From: QPIN01 sp964535875
Lineage (GTDB): Bacteria; Pseudomonadota; Gammaproteobacteria; Methylococcales; Methylomonadaceae
Reading direction: 5' to 3'
Assembly (NCBI GenBank): GCA_964535875.1
Contig: CAZHUE010000002.1
Span: forward strand, 1 to 39,609
Length of the DNA stretch: 39,609 bases
The notes under the pieces were generated by a model. The model was not told the origin of the DNA. It made no database searches and saw only the letters and a list, made by a program, of their open reading frames with translations. The position numbers were made by a program, and so were the translations under genes. How positions within the stretch are numbered: the first letter of the stretch is position 1; each line of letters starts with the position of its first letter. Positions 1 through 8,949 of the stretch are shown here, piece by piece.

Positions 1-590
1 TAGAAAAGATTGGTGTCGGTTTTTTGTTTGCGCCTAAGTATCATAGCGCGATGAAATATGCGATAGGCCCACGTAAAGAAATGGGGGTAAGAACCCTGTT
101 CAACTTATTAGGTCCGCTATCCAACCCTGCTGGAGCTGATAATCAATTAATTGGTGTTTTTTCTTCACATTGGGTAGAGCCCTTAGCTGAGGTTCTAAAA
201 AAATTAGGCAGTCATCATGTATTGATCGTTAATGCAGAAGATGGTCTGGATGAAATTAGTATTGCATCTGCCTCTAACATTGCAGAATTAAAAAATGGCA
301 GAGTGACAACGTATCAAATTACGCCTGAACAGTTTGGTTTGCAGCGTGCAAATTTAAAATCACTGGCTGTTGATGGTGCTAAATCCAGTTTATTAATGGT
401 TAAAGCTGTATTAAATAATCAAACAGGTGCAGCAAAAGATATTGTTGTATTAAATGCTGCAGCGGCTATTTATGCTGCAAATTTAGTCGATACTTTTGAT
501 GCAGGAATTGAAAAAGCACAACAAATGATTGAAAGCGGTGCCGCACTTGAAAAATTTCAACAGCTAATAAAATATTCTAATAAGTTTTAA
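1..590 (+). CDS. trpD: Anthranilate phosphoribosyltransferase, C-terminal part (5' end outside window)
   Basis: Transfers phosphoribosyl from PRPP to anthranilate, the second step of tryptophan synthesis. The open frame already runs at base 3 (codons GAA AAG ATT), so the gene enters from the left edge; the TTG at 24 is not a real start. About 195 residues are present, a little over half of the usual ~340. Seen: the conserved segment EKIGVGFLFAPKYHSAMKYA, then RTLFNLLGPLSNPAGA, both typical of the TrpD core, and a normal C-terminal helical end. The stop at 588-590 is 14 nt before trpC, so the two are surely co-transcribed. Identity is secure; the N-terminal substrate-binding part cannot be judged here. 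Confidence 0.95.
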   Translation, partial: EKIGVGFLFAPKYHSAMKYAIGPRKEMGVRTLFNLLGPLSNPAGADNQLIGVFSSHWVEPLAEVLKKLGSHHVLIVNAEDGLDEISIASASNIAELKNGRVTTYQITPEQFGLQRANLKSLAVDGAKSSLLMVKAVLNNQTGAAKDIVVLNAAAAIYAANLVDTFDAGIEKAQQMIESGAALEKFQQLIKYSNKF

Positions 591-604
591 TAATATTTAT
601 AATA

Positions 605-1405
605 ATGACCGATACCCCTGATATCCTAAAAAAAATTCTTGAAAGAAAAGCGGAAGAAGTTGCAAATAGAAAGCAACGAATACCTCTTGATACCCTACAA
701 GAGATTGCTAGTGGAACTGAAACACCAAGAGGTTTTGCGAAGGCATTGAAAAGTAAGGTTGATGCAAAAAAAATAGCGGTTATAGCAGAAATAAAAAAAG
801 CATCCCCTAGTCAAGGCGTGATTAGAGAAGATTTTAAGCCATTAGAAATTGCTCAAGATTATGCCATGAGTGATGCAACATGCTTATCCATTCTTACTGA
901 TAAAGATTTTTTTCAAGGTTCAGAAGCTTATTTACAAAAAGCTAGAAGCGTTTGTCCTCTGCCAGTTTTAAGAAAAGATTTTATGATTGACCCTTATCAA
1001 ATCCATGAATCAAGGGCATTAGGTGCGGATTGTATTTTATTGATTGTGGCTGCTTTAGAGGATGGTCTAATGCATGAACTTGCAAATATAACAACAGAAT
1101 TAGGCATGGATGTGTTGGTAGAAACACATAATGCAGAAGAATTAAAACGTGCATTAACATTAGATACAAAACTTATTGGTATTAATAATCGTAACTTAAG
1201 AACATTTGAAACCTCATTGCAAACAACAGTAGAATTAAAAAAGGCAGTGCCTGAAGATTGTTTAATTATTACAGAAAGCGGTATTCATACTCATGAGGAT
1301 GTACAGCTTATGCTGAATAACGAGATCTATACTTTTTTGGTAGGAGAAGCCTTTATGAGAGCAGAATCCCCAGGTCAAAAAATGAGAGAACTTTTTGGCT
1401 TTTAA
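605..1405 (+). CDS. trpC: Indole-3-glycerol phosphate synthase
   Basis: Converts carboxyphenylamino-deoxyribulose phosphate to indole-3-glycerol phosphate in cytosolic tryptophan synthesis. 266 residues, the normal length of a monofunctional TrpC; there is no fused TrpF domain. Seen: the catalytic-lysine motif AEIKKASPSQG, then PVLRKDFMIDPYQ, IGINNRNLRTF and LIITESGIHTHED, in the order of the TIM-barrel strands. It starts 14 nt after trpD with only a weak ribosome site. No terminator is obvious between its stop and the next gene at 1524. Confidence 0.97.
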   Translation: MTDTPDILKKILERKAEEVANRKQRIPLDTLQEIASGTETPRGFAKALKSKVDAKKIAVIAEIKKASPSQGVIREDFKPLEIAQDYAMSDATCLSILTDKDFFQGSEAYLQKARSVCPLPVLRKDFMIDPYQIHESRALGADCILLIVAALEDGLMHELANITTELGMDVLVETHNAEELKRALTLDTKLIGINNRNLRTFETSLQTTVELKKAVPEDCLIITESGIHTHEDVQLMLNNEIYTFLVGEAFMRAESPGQKMRELFGF

Positions 1406-1523
1406 ATGGTCTTACAGCCTAGATGGATTCTCATTTTGGTATAATTTATTTTGTTTGGAAAGTGATTATATTGCTATTATCCAAGAATATAAAACTGATT
1501 ATCTAACTTGAAGGTTCAATATT

Positions 1524-4007
1524 GTGAATTTTATAGATTCCTATCTCTTACCGATAGCAGCCCTTGATAAAAGCTATAACCTATATTTGGTTATTTTATC
1601 AATCGCTATAGCAATTGTTGCTTCCTTTACTGCTTTTGGTGTCTACGAAAGAGCGCATGCTTCTACAAGACCATTGTTTCAAACACTCTGGATTATTTTT
1701 GGAGCGGTTTCAATGGGCATTGGCATCTGGTCTATGCATTTTATTGGTTCGGTAGCATTGCAGTTACCTATTCCTGTCTTTTTTGATCTCAAGATTACCC
1801 TCCTATCAGTTTTACCCTCAATACTAGCAAGTAGTGTTGTTTTTTGGTTGATGAGTCAAGCAGAATTCAATCGAACCAGATTACTATTTTGTGGCTTATT
1901 GCTTGGTACGTCCATTGGAGCAATGCACTACATAGGTATGGCTGCTATGGAGCTAAACGCCAGTATGGTTTATTTAAAACCAATCTTTGTATTATCTCTT
2001 GTCGTTGCTGTTATTTTAGCGACTATTGCTTTAAATATAAAATTTAGAGCTATATTTAAAGATGAATATCAATTTATAACTAAAGAACAAACCTTCAGCG
2101 CAATTGTGATGGGTATTGCTATTTCGGGTATGCATTATACTGCGATGTTTGCTGTTGAGTTTATTCCTCTGGAAAGTACAAGTTTTTCAGCTAAAGGAAT
2201 TGATGCGAATTTTTTATTTGGAATCGTCAGTATCGTCTTATTTTTAGTTATTTCTATAGCACTTGCTGTACCGTATATATGTCGTTTTAAGCAAATGGTG
2301 CAAACACTACAAAAAAATGAAGAAGACTTGAAAATTGCTGCAACAGCTTTTCAAACCCATGAGGCAATCATGGTAACAAATGAGCGATCAGAAATAATTC
2401 GGGTTAATGACGCTTTTACCCGGATCATGGGTTATGAAGAAGTTGACATTGTAGGTGAAACACCCAAGGTTTTATATGCAGGGAATAATGATGATTTTTT
2501 TCAAAAAAAGTTTTGGAACACCTTAGTAAATGAAGGGAAGTGGAATGGGAAAATTACTAGCCGGCGAAAAAGTGGCGAGGTTTTTTCTCAATGGCAAACA
2601 ATCTCTGCAGTAAAGGATGAACAAGGGGAAACAACACATTATATTTCTTTTTTTTCAGATATTAAAGAATTCAAGTTAGCTGAAAAAGAAATTGAAAAAC
2701 TGGCTTTTTATGATCCGTTGACAGGACTACCAAATAGAAGGTTGCTGCACGAACGTTTAGCCCATGAGCTAAACCTTGCCAGACGCTATCAGAGAGCCGG
2801 AGTCTTACTTTTTTTGGATCTTGATCGATTTAAACATATTAATGATTCACTCGGTCATTCAGTTGGAGATGAGTTACTGATCGAAACAGCTAGAAGACTA
2901 CAGTCAATACTTAGAGAAACAGATACAGCTGTCCGTATTGGTGGTGATGAATTTATTGTACTAGGCAGTGCTCAGGATGGTATTCACTCTGATTTAACTG
3001 AACAATCCCATGTAATCGCTGAAAAAATTAATAAAGTCATTTTAGAACCCTACCATATAGGTGGGCATGAATTGTATATCTCAGCAAGTATAGGTATTAC
3101 TTTGTATACAGGGATTGATGAAACTGTTGATTTGTTGCTCAAAAGAGCAGATACAGCGATGTATCAGGCAAAGGATGCAGGAAGGAATACTTACCGTTTT
3201 TATCAACAAAGTATGCAAGAAGCTGCGGATGCAAGGCTGGATATTGAAAAAAATTTACGCTCTGCAATTTTAAATGACGAGTTCAAAATCTATTACCAGC
3301 CTCAACATTCTGATGAAAATAAGATTATTGCTGTTGAAGCACTCATGCGCTGGAATAATTCAAATTTAGGAATAATTCCGCCTGCAGAATTTATTCCTAT
3401 CGCAGAAGAAAGTGGTTTAATTTTAAAGATAGGGCAATGGGTTATAGAAACGGTATGTGAACAAATCATTAGTTGGGATAGTCTGAATGTTGCTGTTCAA
3501 CATATTGCAATTAATATAAGTGCTAAACAGTTTCATCAGGCAGACTTTGTTTCAAATTTAGTTCATACAGTTACAGATTATCAAATACAACCAAAAAGAA
3601 TAATACTGGAAATAACAGAAGTTGTTTTTATAGGTAATATTGAAGATGCAATTGATAAAATGAATGCTTTAAAACAAAAAGGATTTAGGTTTTCTATTGA
3701 TGATTTTGGTACCGGTTATTCGTCACTTACTTATTTAAAACGGTTGCCTTTTGATCAGCTTAAAATTGATCAGTCGTTTGTAAAAGAGTTTGTAAATAGA
3801 CCTGCAGATGTGGCTATAGTTAAAGCTATTTGTACCATGGCAAAAGGTTTAGGGTTAGAGCTAATTGCGGAAGGCGTCGAAACAGAAGAGCATTTGGCTT
3901 TTTTATCTGGTTTTGGTTGTCATGGCTTTCAAGGCAATTATTTCAGTAAACCACTGACCACAGGGAAATTGAGGGAATATCTCAAAGAATTTAATAAAAA
4001 TGGGTAA
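1524..4007 (+). CDS. MHYT-PAS-GGDEF-EAL membrane c-di-GMP protein
   Basis: A 827-residue inner-membrane signalling protein predicted to make and/or break c-di-GMP. Residues ~15-255 form seven hydrophobic segments with three MHYT-type motifs (SMHFIG ~70, AMHYIG ~133, GMHYTA ~202), a proposed sensor for diatomic gas or copper. A PAS domain follows (~268-385). The GGDEF domain has an intact GGDEF at ~473 and an I-site RETD exactly five residues upstream. The EAL domain keeps EAL at ~605 and DDFGTG. Both catalytic signatures are therefore intact and direction of activity cannot be told from sequence. Start GTG 1524 is supported by GAAGG at 1510-1514. A TATAAT lies at 1440-1445 but lacks a clear -35. 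icd follows after 11 nt. Confidence 0.93.
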   Translation: MNFIDSYLLPIAALDKSYNLYLVILSIAIAIVASFTAFGVYERAHASTRPLFQTLWIIFGAVSMGIGIWSMHFIGSVALQLPIPVFFDLKITLLSVLPSILASSVVFWLMSQAEFNRTRLLFCGLLLGTSIGAMHYIGMAAMELNASMVYLKPIFVLSLVVAVILATIALNIKFRAIFKDEYQFITKEQTFSAIVMGIAISGMHYTAMFAVEFIPLESTSFSAKGIDANFLFGIVSIVLFLVISIALAVPYICRFKQMVQTLQKNEEDLKIAATAFQTHEAIMVTNERSEIIRVNDAFTRIMGYEEVDIVGETPKVLYAGNNDDFFQKKFWNTLVNEGKWNGKITSRRKSGEVFSQWQTISAVKDEQGETTHYISFFSDIKEFKLAEKEIEKLAFYDPLTGLPNRRLLHERLAHELNLARRYQRAGVLLFLDLDRFKHINDSLGHSVGDELLIETARRLQSILRETDTAVRIGGDEFIVLGSAQDGIHSDLTEQSHVIAEKINKVILEPYHIGGHELYISASIGITLYTGIDETVDLLLKRADTAMYQAKDAGRNTYRFYQQSMQEAADARLDIEKNLRSAILNDEFKIYYQPQHSDENKIIAVEALMRWNNSNLGIIPPAEFIPIAEESGLILKIGQWVIETVCEQIISWDSLNVAVQHIAINISAKQFHQADFVSNLVHTVTDYQIQPKRIILEITEVVFIGNIEDAIDKMNALKQKGFRFSIDDFGTGYSSLTYLKRLPFDQLKIDQSFVKEFVNRPADVAIVKAICTMAKGLGLELIAEGVETEEHLAFLSGFGCHGFQGNYFSKPLTTGKLREYLKEFNKNG

Positions 4008-4018
4008 TTAAAAAAGTT

Positions 4019-5254
4019 ATGTCAAAAATAATAGTTAACAATCCAGTCGTTGAATTGGACGGTGATGAAATGACACGTATTATTTGGTCATTTATTAAAC
4101 AAGAACTCATTTTGCCTTATTTAGATTTGCCCATTGAAACTTATGATTTAAGTATAACAAGCCGTAATCAGACAGATGACCAAATTACGGTTGATGCTGC
4201 GGAAGCCATTAAAAAATTTGGTGTAGGTATTAAATGTGCCACCATTACACCCGATGAGGACAGGGTTAAAGAATTTGACTTAAAAAGAATGTATCGCTCC
4301 CCTAATGGAACTATTCGTAATATTCTTGGTGGAACCGTCTTCCGAGAACCTATTATTTGTCAAAATGTCCCACGTCTTGTTCCTAACTGGACACACCCTA
4401 TTTGCATAGGTCGTCATGCCTTTGGTGATCAATATAGAGCAACTGATTTTAGAACAACAGGTAAAGGAAAACTTTCTATTACTTTTACCCCGGAAAATGG
4501 GAGCGAAGTTCAACAGTTTGAAGTTTATGACTTTGAAGGTGATGGCGTTGCTATGGCAATGTTTAATACTGACGAATCAATTCGTGGTTTTGCACATAGT
4601 TGTTTTAATGTGGCTTTGGGTAGGGGATGGCCTCTGTATCTATCAACTAAAAATACTATTCTTAAGCAATATGACGGGCGCTTTAAAGATATTTTTGAGG
4701 AAATTTATCAGTCTAAATATAAATCACGATTCGAAAAAAATAATATTGTTTATGAGCATAAGCTGATTGATGATATGGTTGCCTCTGCATTAAAGTGGCA
4801 TGGAGAATTTGTCTGGGCCTGTAAAAACTATGATGGAGATGTTCAATCAGATACTGTAGCTCAAGGTTTTGGTTCTTTGGGTTTAATGACGTCTACATTA
4901 ATTACACCTGATGGAAAAACCATGGAAGCTGAAGCTGCACATGGCACCGTAACAAGACATTACCGGCAGCATCAAAAAGGTGAAAAAACATCAACTAACC
5001 CTATTGCATCTATTTTTGCGTGGAGTCGAGGTTTAGCATTTAGAGCAAAACTAGATAAAAATGAAGCATTAATGCAATTTTGTCAAAAGCTGGAAAAAGT
5101 GTGTGTTGATACAGTAGAGTCAGGAAAAATGACTAAAGACTTGGCTTTGTGTATTTATGGGAAGGAGCTAAACGAATCACACTATTTAACAACGGAAGAT
5201 TTTTTGAATGCATTAAGGATTAATCTGGAAGCTACGAAAAATAGATTAGCATAA
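4019..5254 (+). CDS. icd: NADP-dependent isocitrate dehydrogenase, eukaryotic-like dimeric type
   Basis: Oxidatively decarboxylates isocitrate to 2-oxoglutarate in the TCA cycle, producing NADPH. At 411 residues it belongs to the dimeric subfamily that includes mammalian IDH1/2 and alphaproteobacterial enzymes, not the E. coli Icd subfamily and not the ~740-residue monomeric type. Seen: ELDGDEMTRIIW at the N-terminus, RSPNGTIRNILGGTVFREPI for substrate binding, IGRHAFGDQYRATDF (the arginine equivalent to human IDH1 R132), and AAHGTVTRHYRQHQKG with STNPIASIFAWSRGL for NADP binding. It begins 11 nt after the MHYT gene with no clear Shine-Dalgarno, suggesting read-through transcription from that gene. 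Confidence 0.96.
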   Translation: MSKIIVNNPVVELDGDEMTRIIWSFIKQELILPYLDLPIETYDLSITSRNQTDDQITVDAAEAIKKFGVGIKCATITPDEDRVKEFDLKRMYRSPNGTIRNILGGTVFREPIICQNVPRLVPNWTHPICIGRHAFGDQYRATDFRTTGKGKLSITFTPENGSEVQQFEVYDFEGDGVAMAMFNTDESIRGFAHSCFNVALGRGWPLYLSTKNTILKQYDGRFKDIFEEIYQSKYKSRFEKNNIVYEHKLIDDMVASALKWHGEFVWACKNYDGDVQSDTVAQGFGSLGLMTSTLITPDGKTMEAEAAHGTVTRHYRQHQKGEKTSTNPIASIFAWSRGLAFRAKLDKNEALMQFCQKLEKVCVDTVESGKMTKDLALCIYGKELNESHYLTTEDFLNALRINLEATKNRLA

Positions 5255-5266
5255 ATAAAATACTTT

Positions 5267-5306
5267 TTAGGCAACTTGCAATATGGGAGATATATTAGTT
5301 GCCTTA
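5267..5306. repeat. 40-bp inverted repeat, possible minimal form of the TAAGGCAACT element
   Basis: The left end TTAGGCAACTTGCAATA (5267-5283) and the right end AGTTGCCTTA (5297-5306) are inverted copies over ten bases with one mismatch. The left end also matches the tips of the two larger elements at 17698 and 34691 (TAAGGCAACTCGCAATAA) with two or three differences. There is no U-tract on either strand after the stem, so it is not a convincing terminator for icd or bamD, although it lies between them. Confidence 0.5.
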
Positions 5307-5487
5307 CATCAATGAAAATCAAAAAAATCCAGTTCTTCTTGCTCATCACTTTCTTGTGTAGCAAGTTTGGCCAACGCAGTTGCCGCATTATTAATAGTGC
5401 CAATATTCTTGCTAAGAAAATATCAGAGAACTTCCTCTATATTCGTAGGTAATAGTTTTTTCTAGACAAATTAATGTACCTACCCAA
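5307..5487. other. Short intergenic stretch with an unassigned minus-strand open frame
   Basis: Between icd and bamD. On the minus strand an open frame without a start codon (5422 down to the stop at 5309-5311) encodes about 37 residues with an alanine-rich helix followed by an acidic tail ending DEQEELDFFDFH. This looks protein-like and could be the tail of a lost gene, but I cannot assign a family. Nothing else is recognised. Confidence 0.25.
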
Positions 5488-6330
5488 TTATTCATCAAGC
5501 CCAAAAAAGCCCCAAATTTTATGAGCAAAAGTGGTTTGGTTATAATCTGTCACTGGTGCGCCATCAGGATAATTTTCCTGATAAATCTTTTCAGTATCAG
5601 ATGCCAGGTTCGTCATGCCAAGTTTTGTATAAGCTTCATGCATCACTAATAAAGCGTGGGGTATTGCAGGAGTACGTTTAAACTCCTTAATAACGTAACT
5701 TCCCCTGTTTGCTGCAGCAATATAAGCTTTGCGCTTTAAATAAAATCGGGCGACATGAACTTCATACATCGCCAAATTGTTTTTTAGTGATAGTATTCGC
5801 TGTTTTGCATCAGGAACATATTTGCTTTCAGGAAAACGGCGAACTAACTCTTGGAAGTTTTTATATGAATCTTTTACATTACTTGGGTTGCGTTGCGAGG
5901 CATCAGTAGGTAAAAATCGTTCAACAAAACCAATACTTCGGTTAAAATTAACCAGACCTTTTAAATAGTAGGCATAATCTATACTAGGGTTTCTGGGGTT
6001 AACTTTAATAAAACGATCGGCAGCAGCGACTGCTGCTTCCGGGTCATCATTTTTATAGTAAGCATAAGCAATGTTCAGTTGAGTTTGAGCCGCATATTCT
6101 CCAAAAGGATAACGTGACTCTAGGGTCTCGAAGAGTTTTATTGCTTTTTGATAATTACCTGCATCCATAGAAGCCTTTGCTTTTTCATGGAATTTTGCCG
6201 CATCCCAGCCTGCATATTCTTTTTCATCAGCACTTGATTCATCATATTTTAGGTTGCTAAGTGTTTCACAGCCTTGAAGAACAAAAGCCAAACAAAAAAT
6301 AATTAAGAGTTTTTGTAAAAATAATTGCAT
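5488..6330 (-). CDS. bamD: Outer-membrane assembly lipoprotein BamD
   Basis: Essential lipoprotein of the BAM complex that inserts beta-barrel proteins in the outer membrane. About 280 residues. The N-terminus is a lipoprotein signal with lipobox LQGC, after which the mature protein begins CETLSNL. TPR-like repeats follow, e.g. YQKAIKLFETLESRYPFGEY and DPEAAVAAADRFIKVNPRNP, matching ComL/BamD. I chose ATG 6330 over the in-frame GTG at 6345, since the signal peptide then begins MQLFLQKLL; neither has a strong ribosome site. The gene is divergent from rluD, the arrangement conserved in many gammaproteobacteria. Confidence 0.95.
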   Translation of the reverse strand: MQLFLQKLLIIFCLAFVLQGCETLSNLKYDESSADEKEYAGWDAAKFHEKAKASMDAGNYQKAIKLFETLESRYPFGEYAAQTQLNIAYAYYKNDDPEAAVAAADRFIKVNPRNPSIDYAYYLKGLVNFNRSIGFVERFLPTDASQRNPSNVKDSYKNFQELVRRFPESKYVPDAKQRILSLKNNLAMYEVHVARFYLKRKAYIAAANRGSYVIKEFKRTPAIPHALLVMHEAYTKLGMTNLASDTEKIYQENYPDGAPVTDYNQTTFAHKIWGFFGLDE

Positions 6331-6423
6331 ACTAATTAACAACACGTTGTAAGATTAAGGGTTTCTTGCTTATATTAATCTTTTATTATTAAGCGATGAG
6401 TATAACTTAATTTTTCAATAGAT

Positions 6424-7368
6424 ATGGCTATATTAACAGCAAAAATACCTGAAGAAATGGCCGGCATGCGTTTTGACCAATGTTTGGCAGAAATATTTCC
6501 TGATTATTCTCGCAGTAAATTACAAACATGGATTAAAGCCGGGCGAGTTACAATTAATAAAAAATCACTTAAAGCAAAAGATAAAGTGGATGGTGGTGAA
6601 GAAATAAAGCTTGATGCGGAAGCAGAAGAAGTCATGGAATACGAAGCTGAAGATATTCCATTGGAGATAGTTTATGAAGATGACGCTATACTAATTGTAA
6701 ACAAACCAGCAGGCCTTGTAGTGCATCCAGCTGTTGGGCATTGGCAAGGTACTTTGGTTAATGCGTTATTAAATCATAAATCATCACTAAAAACTTTACC
6801 TAGAGCGGGTATTGTTCACAGATTGGATAAAGACACTAGTGGATTATTAATGGTAGCAAAAACCCTACAAGCTCATAATAGCTTATCGTCCCAACTACAA
6901 GAGAGAGCAGTTGTTCGTGAATATTTAGCCTTGGTAAAAGGTTGGATGACAGCGGGGGGTACGATTGACGAGCCACTTGGACGACACCCAAATGATCGAA
7001 AACGGCATACAGTTAGAGAAGATGGAAAACATGCTGTAACTCATTATCGCCTTGAACAGCGATTTAAACGACATACCTTAATCAGGGTAAAGTTGGAAAC
7101 AGGAAGGACACATCAAATAAGAGTTCACATGGCTTATGCTCAGTATCCATTAGTTGGAGATCCGGTTTATTCGGGTCGATTCCAAATGCCTCCTAATTGT
7201 AGTGAGAAGCTTGAGCAAGTATTAAGAGGCTTTAAAAGACAAGCATTACATGCGACAAAATTAGGGCTTCAACACCCGGAAACTGATGAATATTGTGAAT
7301 GGGAGCAAGCAGTACCTGAGGATATGGCAAATTTATTAAGCGTGTTGGAACAGGATGAACTGGATTAA
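6424..7368 (+). CDS. rluD: 23S rRNA pseudouridine synthase RluD
   Basis: Makes pseudouridines in helix 69 of 23S rRNA (1911, 1915, 1917 in E. coli numbering). 314 residues. An S4 RNA-binding domain occupies the N-terminus (RFDQCLAEIFPDYSRSKLQ, then GRVTINKK), followed by the RluA-family catalytic domain with the motif HRLDKDTSGLLMVAKT, whose Asp is the nucleophile, and TGRTHQIRVHMAY. The last 14 bases overlap pgeF. The divergent bamD and the downstream pgeF support RluD rather than RluC or RluA. Confidence 0.95.
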   Translation: MAILTAKIPEEMAGMRFDQCLAEIFPDYSRSKLQTWIKAGRVTINKKSLKAKDKVDGGEEIKLDAEAEEVMEYEAEDIPLEIVYEDDAILIVNKPAGLVVHPAVGHWQGTLVNALLNHKSSLKTLPRAGIVHRLDKDTSGLLMVAKTLQAHNSLSSQLQERAVVREYLALVKGWMTAGGTIDEPLGRHPNDRKRHTVREDGKHAVTHYRLEQRFKRHTLIRVKLETGRTHQIRVHMAYAQYPLVGDPVYSGRFQMPPNCSEKLEQVLRGFKRQALHATKLGLQHPETDEYCEWEQAVPEDMANLLSVLEQDELD

Positions 7369-8077
7369 ACCCAATTGGCCGGTTTCTTCAAATATACATG
7401 CAGCCGTTACTTTGCGTTCTGGTGGCGTAAGTCAAGGAGATTTTTATAGTCTTAATCCTGCGCTGCATGTTAAAGATGAGTCTGAAAAGGTCTATCAAAA
7501 CCGTAGAATTATATTAAGAACCCTTAACCTTCCTTCAGAACCCGTATGGATGGAGCAAGTACATGGTATAGAAGTTATAAGGGCTGATCAATGTAATCAG
7601 GTTGAAAAAGCAGATGCTAGCTATACAGACAAGAGAAATATAGTTTGTGCTGTATTAACTGCTGATTGTTTGCCAATTTTGTTAGCCACGACGGATGGAA
7701 CTAAAATAGCTGCTATCCATGCTGGTTGGAGAGGGTTGTTAGCTGGTGTTGTAGCAAACACGATTAATACTATTGGTACAATTAATTTAATTGCATGGCT
7801 GGGACCTGCAATTGGTATTGATTGCTTCGAAGTTGGCTTGGAAGTTAGAGATTCCTTTGTTAATAAATCAGACAAGTTTACCCAGGTATTTTTAAAAAAT
7901 AAGGAAGGTAAATACCTGGCAGATATTTATAAGCTGGCTAAAATTGAGCTGGCTTCTGTGGGAATTAACCAGATCTACGGTGGTGGTTTCTGCACAGCAA
8001 CAGATAAAGAACGATTTTATTCCTATCGCCGTGATGGTGAAACGGGTCGTATGGCCACATTAATTTGGAGAGATTGA
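7355..8077 (+). CDS. pgeF: Purine nucleoside phosphorylase / laccase-domain protein (YfiH, PgeF)
   Basis: A 240-residue cytosolic protein of the YfiH/DUF152 family. Members have been described as peptidoglycan-editing factors and as zinc-dependent purine nucleoside phosphorylases or 'polyphenol oxidases'. The metal and catalytic motifs are visible: MEQVHG, AVLTADCLPILLA, AAIHAGWRGLL and the C-terminal FYSYRRDGETGRMATLIW. The start overlaps the end of rluD by 14 nt, implying translational coupling; this rluD-yfiH pair is widely conserved. Family membership is certain, the exact substrate less so. Confidence 0.93.
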   Translation: MNWIKPNWPVSSNIHAAVTLRSGGVSQGDFYSLNPALHVKDESEKVYQNRRIILRTLNLPSEPVWMEQVHGIEVIRADQCNQVEKADASYTDKRNIVCAVLTADCLPILLATTDGTKIAAIHAGWRGLLAGVVANTINTIGTINLIAWLGPAIGIDCFEVGLEVRDSFVNKSDKFTQVFLKNKEGKYLADIYKLAKIELASVGINQIYGGGFCTATDKERFYSYRRDGETGRMATLIWRD

Positions 8078-8079
8078 CC

Positions 8080-8901
8080 TTGGATTTATTGATATTAATT
8101 ATCATATTTACAGCTATTGGAGGTATATTAAGCGTTTTAGCTGCTGGCATATTTTTATTGCTTCCAGAAAAACAAAGAAATAAAGTTTTACCCCATGGAA
8201 TTAGTTTTGCTATTGGTGCCTTATTAGCCGTTGCTTTTTGGGGGTTAATTCCGCATGCTTTTGAAGAAGTAGAGTCAGGTCAATTTCAAATTTTATCAGG
8301 CACAATATTAGCCGGAATTTTAGGTTTTTTTGTGTTAGAAAAGCTATTAATTTGGCGTCATTGTCATTCGGATTCTTGTGAAGCCCATGGTGATGATCAC
8401 GATCATGGGCATAAATCAGCAGGTACTTTAATTATTATTGGTGATAGCATCCATAACTTTGTTGATGGTGTTTTAATTGCCGCTGCATTTTTGACTGATG
8501 TGGAATTAGGCATTGTCACTAGTTTAGCTGTTGCTGCCCATGAAATACCTCAGGAAGTAGGCGACTTTGCCATTTTGTTACAAAGTGGTTACAGTAAATC
8601 AAAAGCTTTGTTTTATAATGTTTTGGCTAGTTTTACTACTGTAATAGGTGGGGTTCTTGCTTACTATAGTTTAGAAGATTTTCATGATATTTTGCCTTTT
8701 TTTCTGGCTTTGGCATCATCAAGCTTTATTTATATTGCGGTTGCTGACTTAATCCCATCGTTGCATAAAAAAACTGATATAAAAACCTCAGTACACCAAA
8801 TTATTCTAATTTTGGCTGGTGTTGCTGTTATTAGTTTATTACATGGGATTGCTCATGATATTGAAGTTGAGCAACATGAAATTGCTACTCATCACAGATA
8901 A
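8080..8901 (+). CDS. ZIP-family divalent metal transporter
   Basis: Inner-membrane ZIP transporter (about 273 residues, eight hydrophobic segments) expected to import zinc or another divalent cation. Seen: a cytosolic-loop histidine cluster including HGDDHDHGH, the TM4 metal-site motif DSIHNFVDGVLIAA, and the TM5 motif AVAAHEIPQEVGDFAILL; both metal-binding histidines of the family are kept. There is no ATG near the N-terminus. The best start is TTG 8080, seven bases after GGAGAG at 8067-8072, which places it 2 nt after the pgeF stop; an upstream TTG at 8065 would overlap pgeF. Convergent with tatC. Confidence 0.9.
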   Translation: MDLLILIIIFTAIGGILSVLAAGIFLLLPEKQRNKVLPHGISFAIGALLAVAFWGLIPHAFEEVESGQFQILSGTILAGILGFFVLEKLLIWRHCHSDSCEAHGDDHDHGHKSAGTLIIIGDSIHNFVDGVLIAAAFLTDVELGIVTSLAVAAHEIPQEVGDFAILLQSGYSKSKALFYNVLASFTTVIGGVLAYYSLEDFHDILPFFLALASSSFIYIAVADLIPSLHKKTDIKTSVHQIILILAGVAVISLLHGIAHDIEVEQHEIATHHR

Positions 8902-8949
8902 AACTATGGGGCTAGCTTTATATATTGAAAGCGATATAAAAACAAATTT

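Noticed and set aside
1440..1445. TATAAT upstream of the MHYT gene as a firm promoter
   Set aside because: No recognisable -35 at 16-18 bases; the site may be real but is not supported enough to list separately.
5269..5304. Inverted repeat between icd and bamD as a bidirectional terminator
   Set aside because: No T-run follows the stem on either strand, and its tips match the MITE-like elements, so a repeat is the better reading.
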